Positions 1-8,420 are shown, counted from the stretch's first letter. The stretch is DNA of 64,000 nucleotides from Marinobacter sp. S6332 (GCF_023016045.1 NZ_JALKAP010000003.1:186001-250000), one strand, 5' to 3'. The notes: generated by a model from the letters alone, not told the origin. Program-made: numbers and translations.

Positions 1-883
1 GTTCCCGCCCAAGCACTTCTTTTGCGGCATGGCGAAACGCCTGCCCATATTGGTATTCCGGCCCCTGTCGATAGGCTTCGGCCAGAGTAATTGCGGGAAT
101 TGTGGTTAATGTTGGTTGCAAGGCCGGGTTGATGCCATGGCCTGCTAGATAGGCCGCATTCGCCGCTGGCCGGCCGGTAAATGCCCGCAAATGCAAATGC
201 CGCGACATGCGGTCGCCGTCGTTCACCGGGTAGTTATCCCAGAGCACTGGCTTACGGCCAAGCCGGTCGCTGACGCGCTTTAGATGGCCGGGTGAAATTT
301 CTCTTGAGCAGACTTCTTCGCCTGTCCAGAAAACTTGAATGTCGTGGTGCAGAAGTCGGCCAAGGGTTTCAAGATAGGCTGATGGGCGCTCACCAAACAC
401 CCGATCCAGAACCGGATCATCGGAATAGTAGCTGGGGCATATTGAAAGAATGCGAACCTGAGTGCGTTCGCGAATCCAGTGCATGATTTCCGCTTGAGTT
501 TCCGCAAGCGCAGGCGTGTCGGCCTTCATGTCGTCGAACAGAATGGCCAGTTCATCAATGCCAATGCGGTCAAGTAGCTCTAGCTTCGCGGCGAGCGCAG
601 TGCGGGCAGCTTCATCAAAACAATTAAAGATTTCATAGGGGCTCAGCCCTATACCAAACCGCAGCCCTTGCTTACGGCAAAACCGGCCGAACTCGGCAAG
701 CTCCGATGTCATTTCCGGTGGATGAGGCTCTTGCCAGCGCCTACGCAGAAAAGCATCGGCCTTAGGCGCATACAAATAAAAGCCATAGCCATGCGGGGCT
801 AGCGCACGTACCAGTTGTTGCCGCTCTTGCCAGCTCCATACCGGCCCATAGAACCCTTCAATAATCCCCAGCGTTGTGCTCAT
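1..883 (-). CDS. GH84 family beta-N-acetylglucosaminidase (OGA/NagJ-like), 3' end outside window
   Basis: I translated this frame by hand: 294 codons stay open from an ATG at 883 to the window edge, so the C-terminus is missing. The protein begins with GIIEGFYGPVWSW, the GH84 N-terminal signature. It has the catalytic Asp pair at residues 117-118 (LFDDM), then FWTGEEVCSREI near 185-196 and WDNYPVND near 215-222, which match substrate-binding Trp, Asn and Asp positions in this family. GH84 enzymes remove N-acetylglucosamine (including O-GlcNAc) by substrate-assisted catalysis. There is no signal peptide, so it is probably cytosolic, like the single-domain bacterial OGA homologues. It is divergent from the acyltransferase gene at 1001. 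Family assignment is confident; the natural substrate is unknown. Confidence 0.85.
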   Translation of the reverse strand, partial: MSTTLGIIEGFYGPVWSWQERQQLVRALAPHGYGFYLYAPKADAFLRRRWQEPHPPEMTSELAEFGRFCRKQGLRFGIGLSPYEIFNCFDEAARTALAAKLELLDRIGIDELAILFDDMKADTPALAETQAEIMHWIRERTQVRILSICPSYYSDDPVLDRVFGERPSAYLETLGRLLHHDIQVFWTGEEVCSREISPGHLKRVSDRLGRKPVLWDNYPVNDGDRMSRHLHLRAFTGRPAANAAYLAGHGINPALQPTLTTIPAITLAEAYRQGPEYQYGQAFRHAAKEVLGRE

Positions 884-907
884 GGCGCTCTCCCTGTTTA
901 TTACCAC

Positions 908-938
908 ATGGTATACCTACGGCAAGCGAATGGTATAT
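908..938. promoter_or_regulatory. Paired operator-like repeats in the divergent spacer
   Basis: The 117-bp spacer between the divergent GH84 and acyltransferase genes contains ATGGTATA twice, at 908 and at 929. They are 21 bp apart, two helical turns. The first copy lies in the perfect 8-bp palindrome GGTATACC. The arrangement suggests a dimeric repressor of the GntR or LacI kind binding side by side. No such regulator gene is in view, so this is inference. Confidence 0.4.
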
Positions 939-1000
939 CCCACCCGTACTGCCTTCAGCCAAAGCAGGCTACTATAGAGAAAATTCCTACGGAAACCGCT

Positions 1001-2062
1001 ATGAGCCCTTCTCAAACAAGGCTGGGCAGTCTTGATGCATTGCGTGGCCTCGCTGCTTTGGGGGTCGTGCTTTTTCATTATCTGCCCTATTACGACAAGC
1101 TTTTCGACCATGGGTTCGACATTCCCCAGCTATTAACAGACACGCTGCTCTTCGGTCGATACGGCGTTCACTTGTTTTTCATACTCAGTGGTTTTGTCAT
1201 TTTCATGACCCTTGAGCGCACTCGCAACGCCGCTTGGTTTGGTTTGGCGAGAGCGGTTCGGCTATTACCGGCACTGTGGACAGGTATTATTCTAACGTTC
1301 GTATCCGTGCACCTTCTGGGCCCTGAGAGTCGGGCGGTAAGTTTTGAAACCGCGTTGCTCAACGCCACCTTGCTGCACGAATACTTTGGTGCCGAGCATG
1401 TAGACGGCGCTTATTGGAGCCTCGTTGTAGAAGTCACTTTCTATAGCTGGATGGCACTGTTGTTTTATACGTTGCGCGACTGGTCAAAACTTCGCTTGGC
1501 TTTCTGGGTTTGGATGATGGCCAGCTACGCTGGCGTAATTTGGTGGGAGCAAATACCTGAAGGCTTAGAATTTCTGGTCAAAGACCTGATGTTCGTGAAG
1601 TACGCTCCGCTGTTTATTGGTGGCATGCTGATATACCGTATTTATCGCTACGGCCAACCGATAATGGCAGACGCAGCACTGCTGGCTCTTGCGGTAGGCC
1701 ACGGGCTCTTTGCTTATAAAATGCCCTATAGCTTGTTTGTGCTTGGGTGTTTCACCGTGTTTGCGCTGGCCGTTGCAGGGCGCCTCAACTGGCTAGCAAA
1801 CCGCCCCTTGCTGTGGTTAGGCAGTCTTTCATACAGCCTTTATCTGGTGCACCAAAACATTGGTTATGGCGTGATTAGCTGGGGCTACAGCGCAGGCCTT
1901 CCGGGATGGCTGGGCGTTAGCCTAGCGCTTGGTACAGCCTTTCTTCTTGCCTCGCTGATTCACTACACGGTGGAGAAACCCGCGCTGCGCCGCTTCCGAA
2001 GCTGGCGCAGCCGCGCTGAAACCGCTCAAGCAATAGGCTCAGCGGCAAAGGCAGCTAAATAG
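1001..2062 (+). CDS. Acyltransferase-3 family membrane protein (OafA/YrhL-like)
   Basis: A 353-residue polytopic protein with about ten hydrophobic segments. The N-terminus LGSLDALRGLAALGVVLFHY is the hallmark of acyltransferase family 3, with the conserved Arg15 and His26 near the first membrane segment. Such proteins transfer acyl groups, often acetyl, across the inner membrane to O-antigen, exopolysaccharide or other glycans. The C-terminus is a short basic and Ala-rich tail with no SGNH domain. I chose ATG 1001 because the family motif starts seven residues later; an upstream in-frame start at 815 would lie inside the GH84 gene. The acceptor glycan cannot be read from the sequence. Confidence 0.8.
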   Translation: MSPSQTRLGSLDALRGLAALGVVLFHYLPYYDKLFDHGFDIPQLLTDTLLFGRYGVHLFFILSGFVIFMTLERTRNAAWFGLARAVRLLPALWTGIILTFVSVHLLGPESRAVSFETALLNATLLHEYFGAEHVDGAYWSLVVEVTFYSWMALLFYTLRDWSKLRLAFWVWMMASYAGVIWWEQIPEGLEFLVKDLMFVKYAPLFIGGMLIYRIYRYGQPIMADAALLALAVGHGLFAYKMPYSLFVLGCFTVFALAVAGRLNWLANRPLLWLGSLSYSLYLVHQNIGYGVISWGYSAGLPGWLGVSLALGTAFLLASLIHYTVEKPALRRFRSWRSRAETAQAIGSAAKAAK

Positions 2063-2114
2063 ACTAACCTGTGATCATTGGATTAGATAAATACCCTATT
2101 GACGGAGTTTGGCC

Positions 2115-2573
2115 ATGGAAATAAAAACCTTTGAAGACCTGATTGACTGGACCCGCCAACTGCATGCTCATTTGGCAAGGTGCCTGCACGACGCTGCAGA
2201 GAAGCACAACAACGAGCGCACCAGTGCGCTTATGGACTATGTTGCCAACCACGAGGCAATGTTGGCAAAAACGGTAACGGAGTTTGAGAAGCAGGCTGAC
2301 CCCAAGGTTTTGCAAACACGGCTATATGATTATCAGAACCACAAACCGCTCAAACCTGGCGCGGCCTGCGACCCAAGGTTTACGACAATGAGCTTTGATG
2401 ACATAGCTAAAGAGATCTTTGCCTTCCACGATCAGGTGATGGATCTCTACAAAACACTCATTGGTAAGGCGGAAATAGAAGGCGCCAAAACACTGCTTGA
2501 AGACCTCTTATCTCTAGAGCAGCACGAAGCCATGCAGCTGTCCAGCCAGATTGGCAGAATGAACGATCTTTGA
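2115..2573 (+). CDS. Ferritin-like / rubrerythrin-type helical-bundle protein, function unknown
   Basis: A 152-residue, all-helical, soluble protein. Two long helix-rich halves each carry a Glu/His-containing stretch (ANHEAML near residue 45 and LEQHEAMQ near residue 138). These are spaced as in a four-helix bundle, reminiscent of rubrerythrin-type di-iron ligands, but the full ExxH set is not clear. Start ATG 2115 follows GGAG at 2104-2107 with good spacing; the TTG six bases upstream is too close to that site. It stands alone, with a terminator directly downstream. I do not recognise it as a characterised family; metal binding is a guess. Confidence 0.5.
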   Translation: MEIKTFEDLIDWTRQLHAHLARCLHDAAEKHNNERTSALMDYVANHEAMLAKTVTEFEKQADPKVLQTRLYDYQNHKPLKPGAACDPRFTTMSFDDIAKEIFAFHDQVMDLYKTLIGKAEIEGAKTLLEDLLSLEQHEAMQLSSQIGRMNDL

Positions 2574-2575
2574 GG

Positions 2576-2610
2576 CGGTCTACGACCTATGTCGTAACCG
2601 GGCGTTTTTT
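2576..2610 (+). terminator. Intrinsic terminator after the helical-bundle gene
   Basis: The stem is CGGT, one bulged C, TACGAC, loop CTAT, GTCGTA, ACCG (2576-2600), then a short GC stretch and six T at 2605-2610. It separates this gene from the TRAP operon. Confidence 0.7.
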
Positions 2611-2714
2611 CATTTTACTGAGGCGCAAGATACTTGATAATGTCAACGAGTCGTAAAGCCTCTCGAAAAAAGCTCAGGCTAGACCTATAAAAATGACAAA
2701 AGGACACAAGAGCA

Positions 2715-3791
2715 ATGAAGATTCGTTCCGTTCTCTCTGCGGCGTTAATCACCGTGGCCGCTACTTTCACTTCTGCGCAAGCATTCGCTGAAGACACCTT
2801 TACTCTCAAAATGGCCGAAACCTGGGGCCCAAACTTCCCGATTTTTGGTGACACTACCAAAAACTTCGCCAAGTCCGTAGAGACCATGTCAAACGGGCGC
2901 ATAAAAATCCGTATCGATTCTGCCAACAAGCATAAAGCGCCGCTAGGCGTGTTTGATATGGTTAAGGCTGGCCAGTACGACATGGGCCACTCAGCCTCCT
3001 ACTACTGGAAAGGCAAGGTTCCCGAGACTCTATTCTTCACCAGCATGCCTTTTGGCATGAACGCCATGGAACAGTATGCCTGGTTCTATCACGGCGGCGG
3101 CATGGAGCTTATGCAGGAAGTCTATTCGCCTCATAACATGCTCTCCTTCCCAGGTGGCAATACCGGCGTTCAAATGGGCGGCTGGTTCCGTGAAGAAATC
3201 AAGTCACTGGACGACCTTAAAGGTCTGAAGATGCGTATTCCCGGCTTCGCTGGTGAAGTGTTCGCAGAAGTGGGCGTCAACCCCACCAACATCGCACCGG
3301 GCGAGCTATATACTGCACTTGAGCGCAACACCATTGATGCGGTTGAGTGGGTAGGTCCAGCTCTGGATTTGCGTCTTGGCTTTCAACAGATTGCTGACTA
3401 CTACTACACAGGCTGGCACGAGCCATCCACTGAACTGCAATTCTTGATCAACAAGAAGGTTTGGGAAAAGTTGCCAGCCGACCTGCAAGAAATCATGCGA
3501 GTAGCAATGCGCACAGCTTCTTACGACATGCTGGTCCTCTCTCAGCACGCCAACGCAGAAGCCTGGGCCAACATTAAGAAAGACTACCCGAACGTGCAGA
3601 TTAAGCAGTTCCCGCAGGATATTTTCCAGGCTATGTTCGATGCCAACAAAAAGCTGCTTAAAGAAGCATCTGAAAGCAACGAGCAGGCTGCTCGGATTGT
3701 AAAATCGCAGCAAGATTATTTGGAGCAAAGCCGCGCATATACCGATATTTCTGAGCGCGCATACCTGAACACCATGGGTACAGTAGAGTAA
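2715..3791 (+). CDS. dctP: TRAP transporter substrate-binding protein, TakP-like (DctP)
   Basis: A 358-residue periplasmic protein with a Sec signal peptide (first about 26 residues, ending AQAFA). It is the binding component of a tripartite ATP-independent periplasmic transporter. Signatures include MGHSASYYWKGK, GNTGVQMGGWF, LKMRIPG and DAVEWVGP. These resemble the TakP subgroup, which binds 2-oxo acids or related monocarboxylates with a metal ion, rather than C4-dicarboxylate DctP proteins. It is the first gene of dctP-dctQ-dctM. A hairpin terminator after the stop probably limits read-through so that the binding protein is made in excess. The substrate class is inferred from motif resemblance. 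Confidence 0.88.
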   Translation: MKIRSVLSAALITVAATFTSAQAFAEDTFTLKMAETWGPNFPIFGDTTKNFAKSVETMSNGRIKIRIDSANKHKAPLGVFDMVKAGQYDMGHSASYYWKGKVPETLFFTSMPFGMNAMEQYAWFYHGGGMELMQEVYSPHNMLSFPGGNTGVQMGGWFREEIKSLDDLKGLKMRIPGFAGEVFAEVGVNPTNIAPGELYTALERNTIDAVEWVGPALDLRLGFQQIADYYYTGWHEPSTELQFLINKKVWEKLPADLQEIMRVAMRTASYDMLVLSQHANAEAWANIKKDYPNVQIKQFPQDIFQAMFDANKKLLKEASESNEQAARIVKSQQDYLEQSRAYTDISERAYLNTMGTVE

Positions 3792-3808
3792 GATAGAGGC
3801 TGTAATGG

Positions 3809-3846
3809 AGCCGGGATCGCTTCGGAGGTGGTCCCGGCTTTGTTGT
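3809..3846 (+). terminator. Attenuating hairpin between dctP and dctQ
   Basis: AGCCGGGA (3809-3816) pairs with TCCCGGCT (3832-3839) and is followed by a T-rich run. It sits inside the operon, a position typical of partial terminators that favour the binding-protein message. Confidence 0.65.
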
Positions 3847-3890
3847 ATATAGCAATAGCAAAATCGCCAGCCCTTGGCGGAGGATAGTAA

Positions 3891-4436
3891 ATGCGGTGGA
3901 TTATAAAGCTGGACGAAGGCCTTGCCCGTTTGTCCGCTCTGTGTGGCTGGATAGCCTGTGTCGCTATGTTGCTGATGGCTGGCAATGTTTTTTACGATGT
4001 TGTTGCCCGTTACGCGTTTAACGAAGTTTCTATTGGGATGCAGGAGATGGAATGGCACCTGTATTCGGTGGTATTCCTGTTCGGGATTCCCTATGCCTTG
4101 CGGACCGATGGCCACGTTCGGGTTGACGTTTTTTATACGCGTTGGCACGGCAAAGCCAAGGCTTGGGTAAACCTCATAGGTGCGCTGATATTTGTCATTC
4201 CGTTTGCCTACTTGATTGGCATCTATGGCTACGATTTCGCTGTGAACGCCTACGAAATGGGCGAAGGCAGCGGCGACCCCGGCGGGTTACCCCAACGCTG
4301 GATCATTAAATCGATTATCCCGATCACCGCATTTTTTATCGCTATAGCTGGTCTCAACATGGCTACCTACGCTCTGCGTGTTATGTCTGGTGAGAAACAG
4401 TACGAAGGTGAGCACAGCGGAGGAGGTCTCGCATGA
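3891..4436 (+). CDS. dctQ: TRAP transporter small permease (DctQ)
   Basis: A 181-residue membrane protein with four predicted transmembrane segments and the DctQ family pattern (WHLYSVVFLFGIPYAL followed by DGHVRVDVFY). It forms the membrane complex with DctM. Start ATG 3891 has the strong site CGGAGGA eight bases upstream. Its stop overlaps the start of dctM as ATGA (4433-4436), implying translational coupling. Confidence 0.88.
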   Translation: MRWIIKLDEGLARLSALCGWIACVAMLLMAGNVFYDVVARYAFNEVSIGMQEMEWHLYSVVFLFGIPYALRTDGHVRVDVFYTRWHGKAKAWVNLIGALIFVIPFAYLIGIYGYDFAVNAYEMGEGSGDPGGLPQRWIIKSIIPITAFFIAIAGLNMATYALRVMSGEKQYEGEHSGGGLA

Positions 4437-5728
4437 TCGGTATGATTATGTTTTTGGTTGCCCTGTTCATGCTGATGCTGGGCTTCCCCGTTGCCTTCAC
4501 CTTTGGAGGCGTTGCTTTGTTCTTTGGTGTGTTCGCAGAAGGCATGGATTTATTTGCCTTTATGCCTTACCGCATCATGAGCGTTATGCAAAACACCGTC
4601 CTGATGGCTGTGCCTCTGTTTATTTTCATGGGTGTTATTTTGCAGCGCACCCGCCTTGCTGAGCAATTGTTAACCTCCATGGGCCGGCTGTTTGGCGGGC
4701 TACCGGGCGGCTTGGCCATATCAACTATTCTAGTGGGCGCTTTGCTCGCGGCTTCCACCGGCGTTGTGGGCGCAAGCGTAGTAGCCATGGGCCTGATTTC
4801 CCTGCCGGTTATGCTAGCCCACAAATATGACAAGCGCCTTGCAACTGGCACCATTTGTGCGGCGGGCACTCTAGGGCAGATTGTTCCGCCCTCAATCATT
4901 CTGATCATTCTGGGTGATGTACTCGGACTGCCTGTTGGCGACCTGTTCAAGGCCGCCGTCGGACCTGGCGTGGTGCTTATCGGGCTATATATTGTCTATA
5001 TCCTGATCATGACCCGCTTCAAGCCCGAGACGGCACCAGCCATGCCGAAAGACGACAGCATTTCCCGTAAAAAGGAAGTAATGAATGCGCTGCTGGCGAT
5101 CATTCCGCCGTTGGCGTTGATTGTTATCGTGCTCGGCTCAATCTTTACCGGCATTGCCACACCTACAGAATCCTCCGCTCTGGGTGGTGTTGGCGCGATT
5201 ATTTTGGCCATTATCTACCGGCAGTTCTCGTTCCAAATGGTTTGGGATGCGTCGAAAGATACGGTCAAGGTAACCGCCATGGTGTTTGCTATCTTGATCG
5301 GTGCTACGGCTTTCTCCATGGTCTTTAGCTATACAGGTGGCGACTATCTTTTGGAAGAGTGGATGCTGGCGCTACCGGGTGAGAAGTGGGGCTTTATCAT
5401 TCTCGCCATGTTGGTGATTATGATTCTGGGCTTTTTCATCGATTTTGTGGAAATCTCATTTATCATCGTGCCTATTCTGGCGCCCGTGGCTGAAGCTTTG
5501 GGCATCAACATGCTCTGGTTCGCCATTCTCATCGCCATGAACTTGCAAACCAGCTTCCTCACACCACCCTTCGGGTTCTCTTTGTTCTACCTGAAAGGTG
5601 TGGCACCACCGGAAGTGCGAACGGTCGATATCTACAAAGGCGTATTGCCGTTTATCTTCCTTCAGGTGTTTGTGCTGGCGCTGATCGTAGTGTTCCCCGA
5701 GTGGTTCGGCATGAGCTCCTCTTACTGA
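4433..5728 (+). CDS. dctM: TRAP transporter large permease (DctM)
   Basis: A 431-residue, highly hydrophobic protein with about twelve membrane segments, typical for DctM. It is the ion-coupled translocation subunit that imports the ligand delivered by the binding protein, probably with sodium. Family features include the GALLAASTGVVGASVVAMG segment and the TAPPFGFSLFY-like segment near residue 380 (here TPPFGFSLFYLKG). It is coupled to dctQ by a four-base overlap and is the last gene of the operon. Confidence 0.9.
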   Translation: MIGMIMFLVALFMLMLGFPVAFTFGGVALFFGVFAEGMDLFAFMPYRIMSVMQNTVLMAVPLFIFMGVILQRTRLAEQLLTSMGRLFGGLPGGLAISTILVGALLAASTGVVGASVVAMGLISLPVMLAHKYDKRLATGTICAAGTLGQIVPPSIILIILGDVLGLPVGDLFKAAVGPGVVLIGLYIVYILIMTRFKPETAPAMPKDDSISRKKEVMNALLAIIPPLALIVIVLGSIFTGIATPTESSALGGVGAIILAIIYRQFSFQMVWDASKDTVKVTAMVFAILIGATAFSMVFSYTGGDYLLEEWMLALPGEKWGFIILAMLVIMILGFFIDFVEISFIIVPILAPVAEALGINMLWFAILIAMNLQTSFLTPPFGFSLFYLKGVAPPEVRTVDIYKGVLPFIFLQVFVLALIVVFPEWFGMSSSY

Positions 5729-5735
5729 TTTGTGG

Positions 5736-5763
5736 CGCAGCCGGGTCGCCAAGCCCGGCTGCG
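5736..5763 (+). terminator. Strong hairpin at the end of the TRAP operon
   Basis: CGCAGCCGGG (5736-5745) and CCCGGCTGCG (5754-5763) form a perfect 10-bp stem with an 8-base loop, seven bases after the dctM stop. No T-run follows, so it may stabilise the 3' end or end transcription inefficiently. Confidence 0.5.
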
Positions 5764-5772
5764 ACTGCATAC

Positions 5773-5800
5773 CTGACAAACACAAAACTCTCTCTATACT
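5773..5800 (+). promoter_or_regulatory. Probable sigma-70 promoter for the CFA-synthase-like gene
   Basis: CTGACA (5773-5778) and TATACT (5795-5800) are separated by 16 bases. This would start transcription about 95 bases before the GTG at 5903. The call rests on sequence match only. Confidence 0.5.
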
Positions 5801-5902
5801 TAGTAAGCAATCAACAATTCTCAGACAAGTATTCGGGATAAGCCTCGGCGCGCGACCGCCAGCCTGAACAGCAATGTTAGGGTAAAAAAGGGAGTAGAGT
5901 CC

Positions 5903-7219
5903 GTGAATAAGAATAGCGCTCGAAAAAGCGCCCCCCAGCACAGCCACACCAACCAATCCCACGTCCTAAACCTGCCCCTGCAGGATACTCAGGTAACTCG
6001 CGAACCACATTCCCACGAGCGTTGGCTGGTAGCAAAGCTCATGCGCATGGCAGGGTCTCCTCCCATTCGGTTCCGGTTATGGAACAACGATGAAATTGAA
6101 CCCCATGGGCAGCCTGCGCTGTTTACCGTTTATCTAGCCGATCCCAAAGCACTATACGCGTTGGTCGCCAATCCTAATCTAGCTTTTGGCGACCTATACA
6201 GCGCCGGGCGGTTGGATGTGGAGGGCGACCTGCCAGATCTAATGGATGCCCTCTACCGAGCTATTCATCAGGCTCGCCAAAAGTGGCCACGTTGGCTTGA
6301 AGCTCTTTGGCGAAGCCATGCGCCCCGCTCAACAGGTCCTTCGGAAGCACTGGAAAACATTCACCATCACTACGATCTAGGCAACGACTTCTACCGGCTT
6401 TGGCTCGATCAGGCCGAAATGCAGTACACCTGCGCCTACTATGAGCGCCCGGAACTGAGTTTAGAGCAAGCACAATTGGCAAAGCTGGAGCATATATGCA
6501 GAAAGCTTAGACTCAAACCCGGCATGACAGTGGTTGAGGCCGGTTGCGGTTGGGGTGGGCTGGCGCGTTACATGGCGCGTCATTATGGGGTTAAGGTTCA
6601 CGCCTACAATATTTCTGAGGAGCAAATTGCCTATGCTCAGGCGCAGGCCCGTAAACAAGGGCTGCACACACAAATTGAGTATATTAAAGACGACTACCGC
6701 AACATTCAGGGCCAGTACGATGCGTTTGTGTCGGTTGGCATGTTGGAGCATGTGGGCAAAGAAAATTTCCATGCGCTATCAGAACTGATTAAACGCTCAC
6801 TAAAGCCCAGTGGCATGGCACTCATTCACAGCATTGGCCGCAACAGGCCCATGTTGATGAACGCATGGATAGAAAAGCGCATCTTCCCCGGCGCTTATCC
6901 CCCCAGTATCGGCGAGATCATGGACCTGTGTGAACACGGCGATTTTTCTGTACTCGATGTAGAGAACCTGAGGCTCCACTATGCCCGCACCCTGAGCGTT
7001 TGGATGGAGCGCTTTGACGGGGCACAAGGCAGGATCACTGATATGTACGACGAGCACTTTACGCGAGCCTGGCGCATGTATCTGGCAGGCTCTATTGCCG
7101 CATTTCAGGCGGGGTCTTTGCAGCTTTTTCAGGTTGTGTTTACCCATGGCGATAGTAATCAGCTACCTGCAACCCGTCAGGACCTTTATACCTTCCCCGC
7201 TGCACCTGAAAACGTTTGA
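5903..7219 (+). CDS. Cyclopropane-fatty-acyl-phospholipid synthase family methyltransferase
   Basis: A 438-residue SAM-dependent enzyme acting on unsaturated acyl chains of membrane phospholipids. The SAM site is VVEAGCGWGGLARYM near residue 208. Other conserved parts are HHHYDLGNDFYRLWLD, the Cys in MQYTCAYY, the Glu in SVGMLEHVG, His in LIHSIG and Tyr in LHYARTL, matching the residues around bicarbonate and substrate in E. coli Cfa. The N-terminal about 45 residues are polar and variable. The start is GTG 5903 with GGGAG upstream. It is followed after 11 bp by a flavoprotein reductase, so the product may be a modified methyl-branched lipid rather than a plain cyclopropane; that is a hypothesis. 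Confidence 0.85.
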   Translation: MNKNSARKSAPQHSHTNQSHVLNLPLQDTQVTREPHSHERWLVAKLMRMAGSPPIRFRLWNNDEIEPHGQPALFTVYLADPKALYALVANPNLAFGDLYSAGRLDVEGDLPDLMDALYRAIHQARQKWPRWLEALWRSHAPRSTGPSEALENIHHHYDLGNDFYRLWLDQAEMQYTCAYYERPELSLEQAQLAKLEHICRKLRLKPGMTVVEAGCGWGGLARYMARHYGVKVHAYNISEEQIAYAQAQARKQGLHTQIEYIKDDYRNIQGQYDAFVSVGMLEHVGKENFHALSELIKRSLKPSGMALIHSIGRNRPMLMNAWIEKRIFPGAYPPSIGEIMDLCEHGDFSVLDVENLRLHYARTLSVWMERFDGAQGRITDMYDEHFTRAWRMYLAGSIAAFQAGSLQLFQVVFTHGDSNQLPATRQDLYTFPAAPENV

Positions 7220-7230
7220 GGTTACCGCAC

Positions 7231-8355
7231 ATGGAAACGTATGACCTGATTATCGTTGGCGCAGGCCCGGCAGGATCAACTCTTGCAAAAGCCCTTGAGG
7301 GTAGCGGCAAGCGTGCTCTGATGATCGACAAACAAGCTTTCCCCCGGGACAAAACCTGCGCCGGCTGGGTAACCCCCTCAGTGATTAAAGCTTTGGATAT
7401 CGATCTTGCCGACTACGGTAATGGCCGAACACTTCAACCTATACGCCGTTTCCAGATCGGCATGATGGGACAGACGGCGGTTGAAAATGATCATGGCAGT
7501 GTCGTCAGCTATGGCATAAGACGCTGCGAGTTCGATGATTATCTACTGGAGCGCACAAATACCCCTAAACAGCTTGGTACACCCGTTAATAATATTACCC
7601 GCAAAGAGGGTAACTGGGTGATCAACGACACCTGGTCGGCGCCCTTAATTGTTGGCGCAGGCGGGCACTTCTGCCCGGTTGCCAAGCTGGTTGGCGACGG
7701 CCCGGGAAGCCATGAAACCGTCGTGGCCGCCAAAGAAATCGAGTTTGAAATGACTCACGAACAAGCAAAAGCCTGCGAAGTCCGAGGAGACACGCCCGAG
7801 CTGTGGTTTTGCAAAGACCTAAAAGGTTACGCTTGGGTCTTTCGCAAAGGTAACTACTTAAACGTTGGACTTGGGCGGGAAGACAACCACAAACTGACGG
7901 ACCATTTGCAAGATTTTGTGGAGGCCATGAAAGCCAAAGGCAAGGTTCCGGCAGACCTGCCCAGCCGCTTCAAAGGTCACGCTTATTTGCTTTATGACCA
8001 TGCAGAGCGGGCGCTGCTAGACGACGGCCTTTTGCTCATTGGCGATGCTGCGGGGCTTGCTTATACCCAAAGCGGTGAAGGGATTCGCCCGGCCGTTGAA
8101 TCTGCATTATTGGCGGCTGACGTAATCCGGCAAGCGCCAGACTTTTCTGCCACCTCCTTGCAGGCCTACGCCGATGCCATTGCGGAACGTTTTGGCCATC
8201 GTGGCTCTGTTACCGAGGAAGGTTTTCAGGTGCCGGATTGGGTCAAAATGCCCTTGGCCGCCACGCTGATGCGATCACACTGGTTTACGCGTAAGGTGAT
8301 CACAGAAAAGTGGTTTTTGCATCAAGACGTGCCAGCTCTAGCCGCGAATTCGTAA
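7231..8355 (+). CDS. FAD-dependent reductase of the geranylgeranyl-reductase family
   Basis: A 374-residue flavoprotein. The N-terminus YDLIIVGAGPAGSTLA is a dinucleotide-binding Rossmann motif. DKTCAGWVTPSV (near residue 45) is the family's conserved Cys-containing segment. LLLIGDAAGLAYTQSGEGI (near residue 268) is the second FAD motif. Family members reduce isolated double bonds of isoprenoid lipids, or act as related monooxygenases. Start ATG 7231 has GAGG nine bases upstream; an in-frame TTG at 7216 lies inside the previous gene. The 11-bp gap to the methyltransferase gene implies a two-gene operon and a shared lipid substrate. Confidence 0.75.
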   Translation: METYDLIIVGAGPAGSTLAKALEGSGKRALMIDKQAFPRDKTCAGWVTPSVIKALDIDLADYGNGRTLQPIRRFQIGMMGQTAVENDHGSVVSYGIRRCEFDDYLLERTNTPKQLGTPVNNITRKEGNWVINDTWSAPLIVGAGGHFCPVAKLVGDGPGSHETVVAAKEIEFEMTHEQAKACEVRGDTPELWFCKDLKGYAWVFRKGNYLNVGLGREDNHKLTDHLQDFVEAMKAKGKVPADLPSRFKGHAYLLYDHAERALLDDGLLLIGDAAGLAYTQSGEGIRPAVESALLAADVIRQAPDFSATSLQAYADAIAERFGHRGSVTEEGFQVPDWVKMPLAATLMRSHWFTRKVITEKWFLHQDVPALAANS

Positions 8356-8378
8356 CGCGCACATTTCATGCAGACATG

Positions 8379-8406
8379 AAAAAGGCGGCCAGACGACCGC
8401 CTTTTT
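8379..8406. terminator. Bidirectional terminator between convergent genes
   Basis: AAAAAGGCGG (8379-8388) and CCGCCTTTTT (8397-8406) form a perfect 10-bp stem with an 8-base loop. A/T tails on both sides serve the reductase gene (plus) and dps (minus). Confidence 0.85.
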
Positions 8407-8420
8407 ACCGCTGCCGGGGC

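Noticed and set aside
815..1000. Upstream start for the acyltransferase
   Set aside because: It would overlap the divergent GH84 start and precede the family N-terminus by 62 residues without homology.
3306..4148. 280-codon minus-strand open frame across dctP and dctQ
   Set aside because: It is antisense to two clear TRAP genes and has no recognisable domain; a shadow frame.
5456..5962. 168-codon minus-strand frame over the dctM end
   Set aside because: It covers the dctM end, the hairpin and the CFA-like gene start; no domain or ribosome site.
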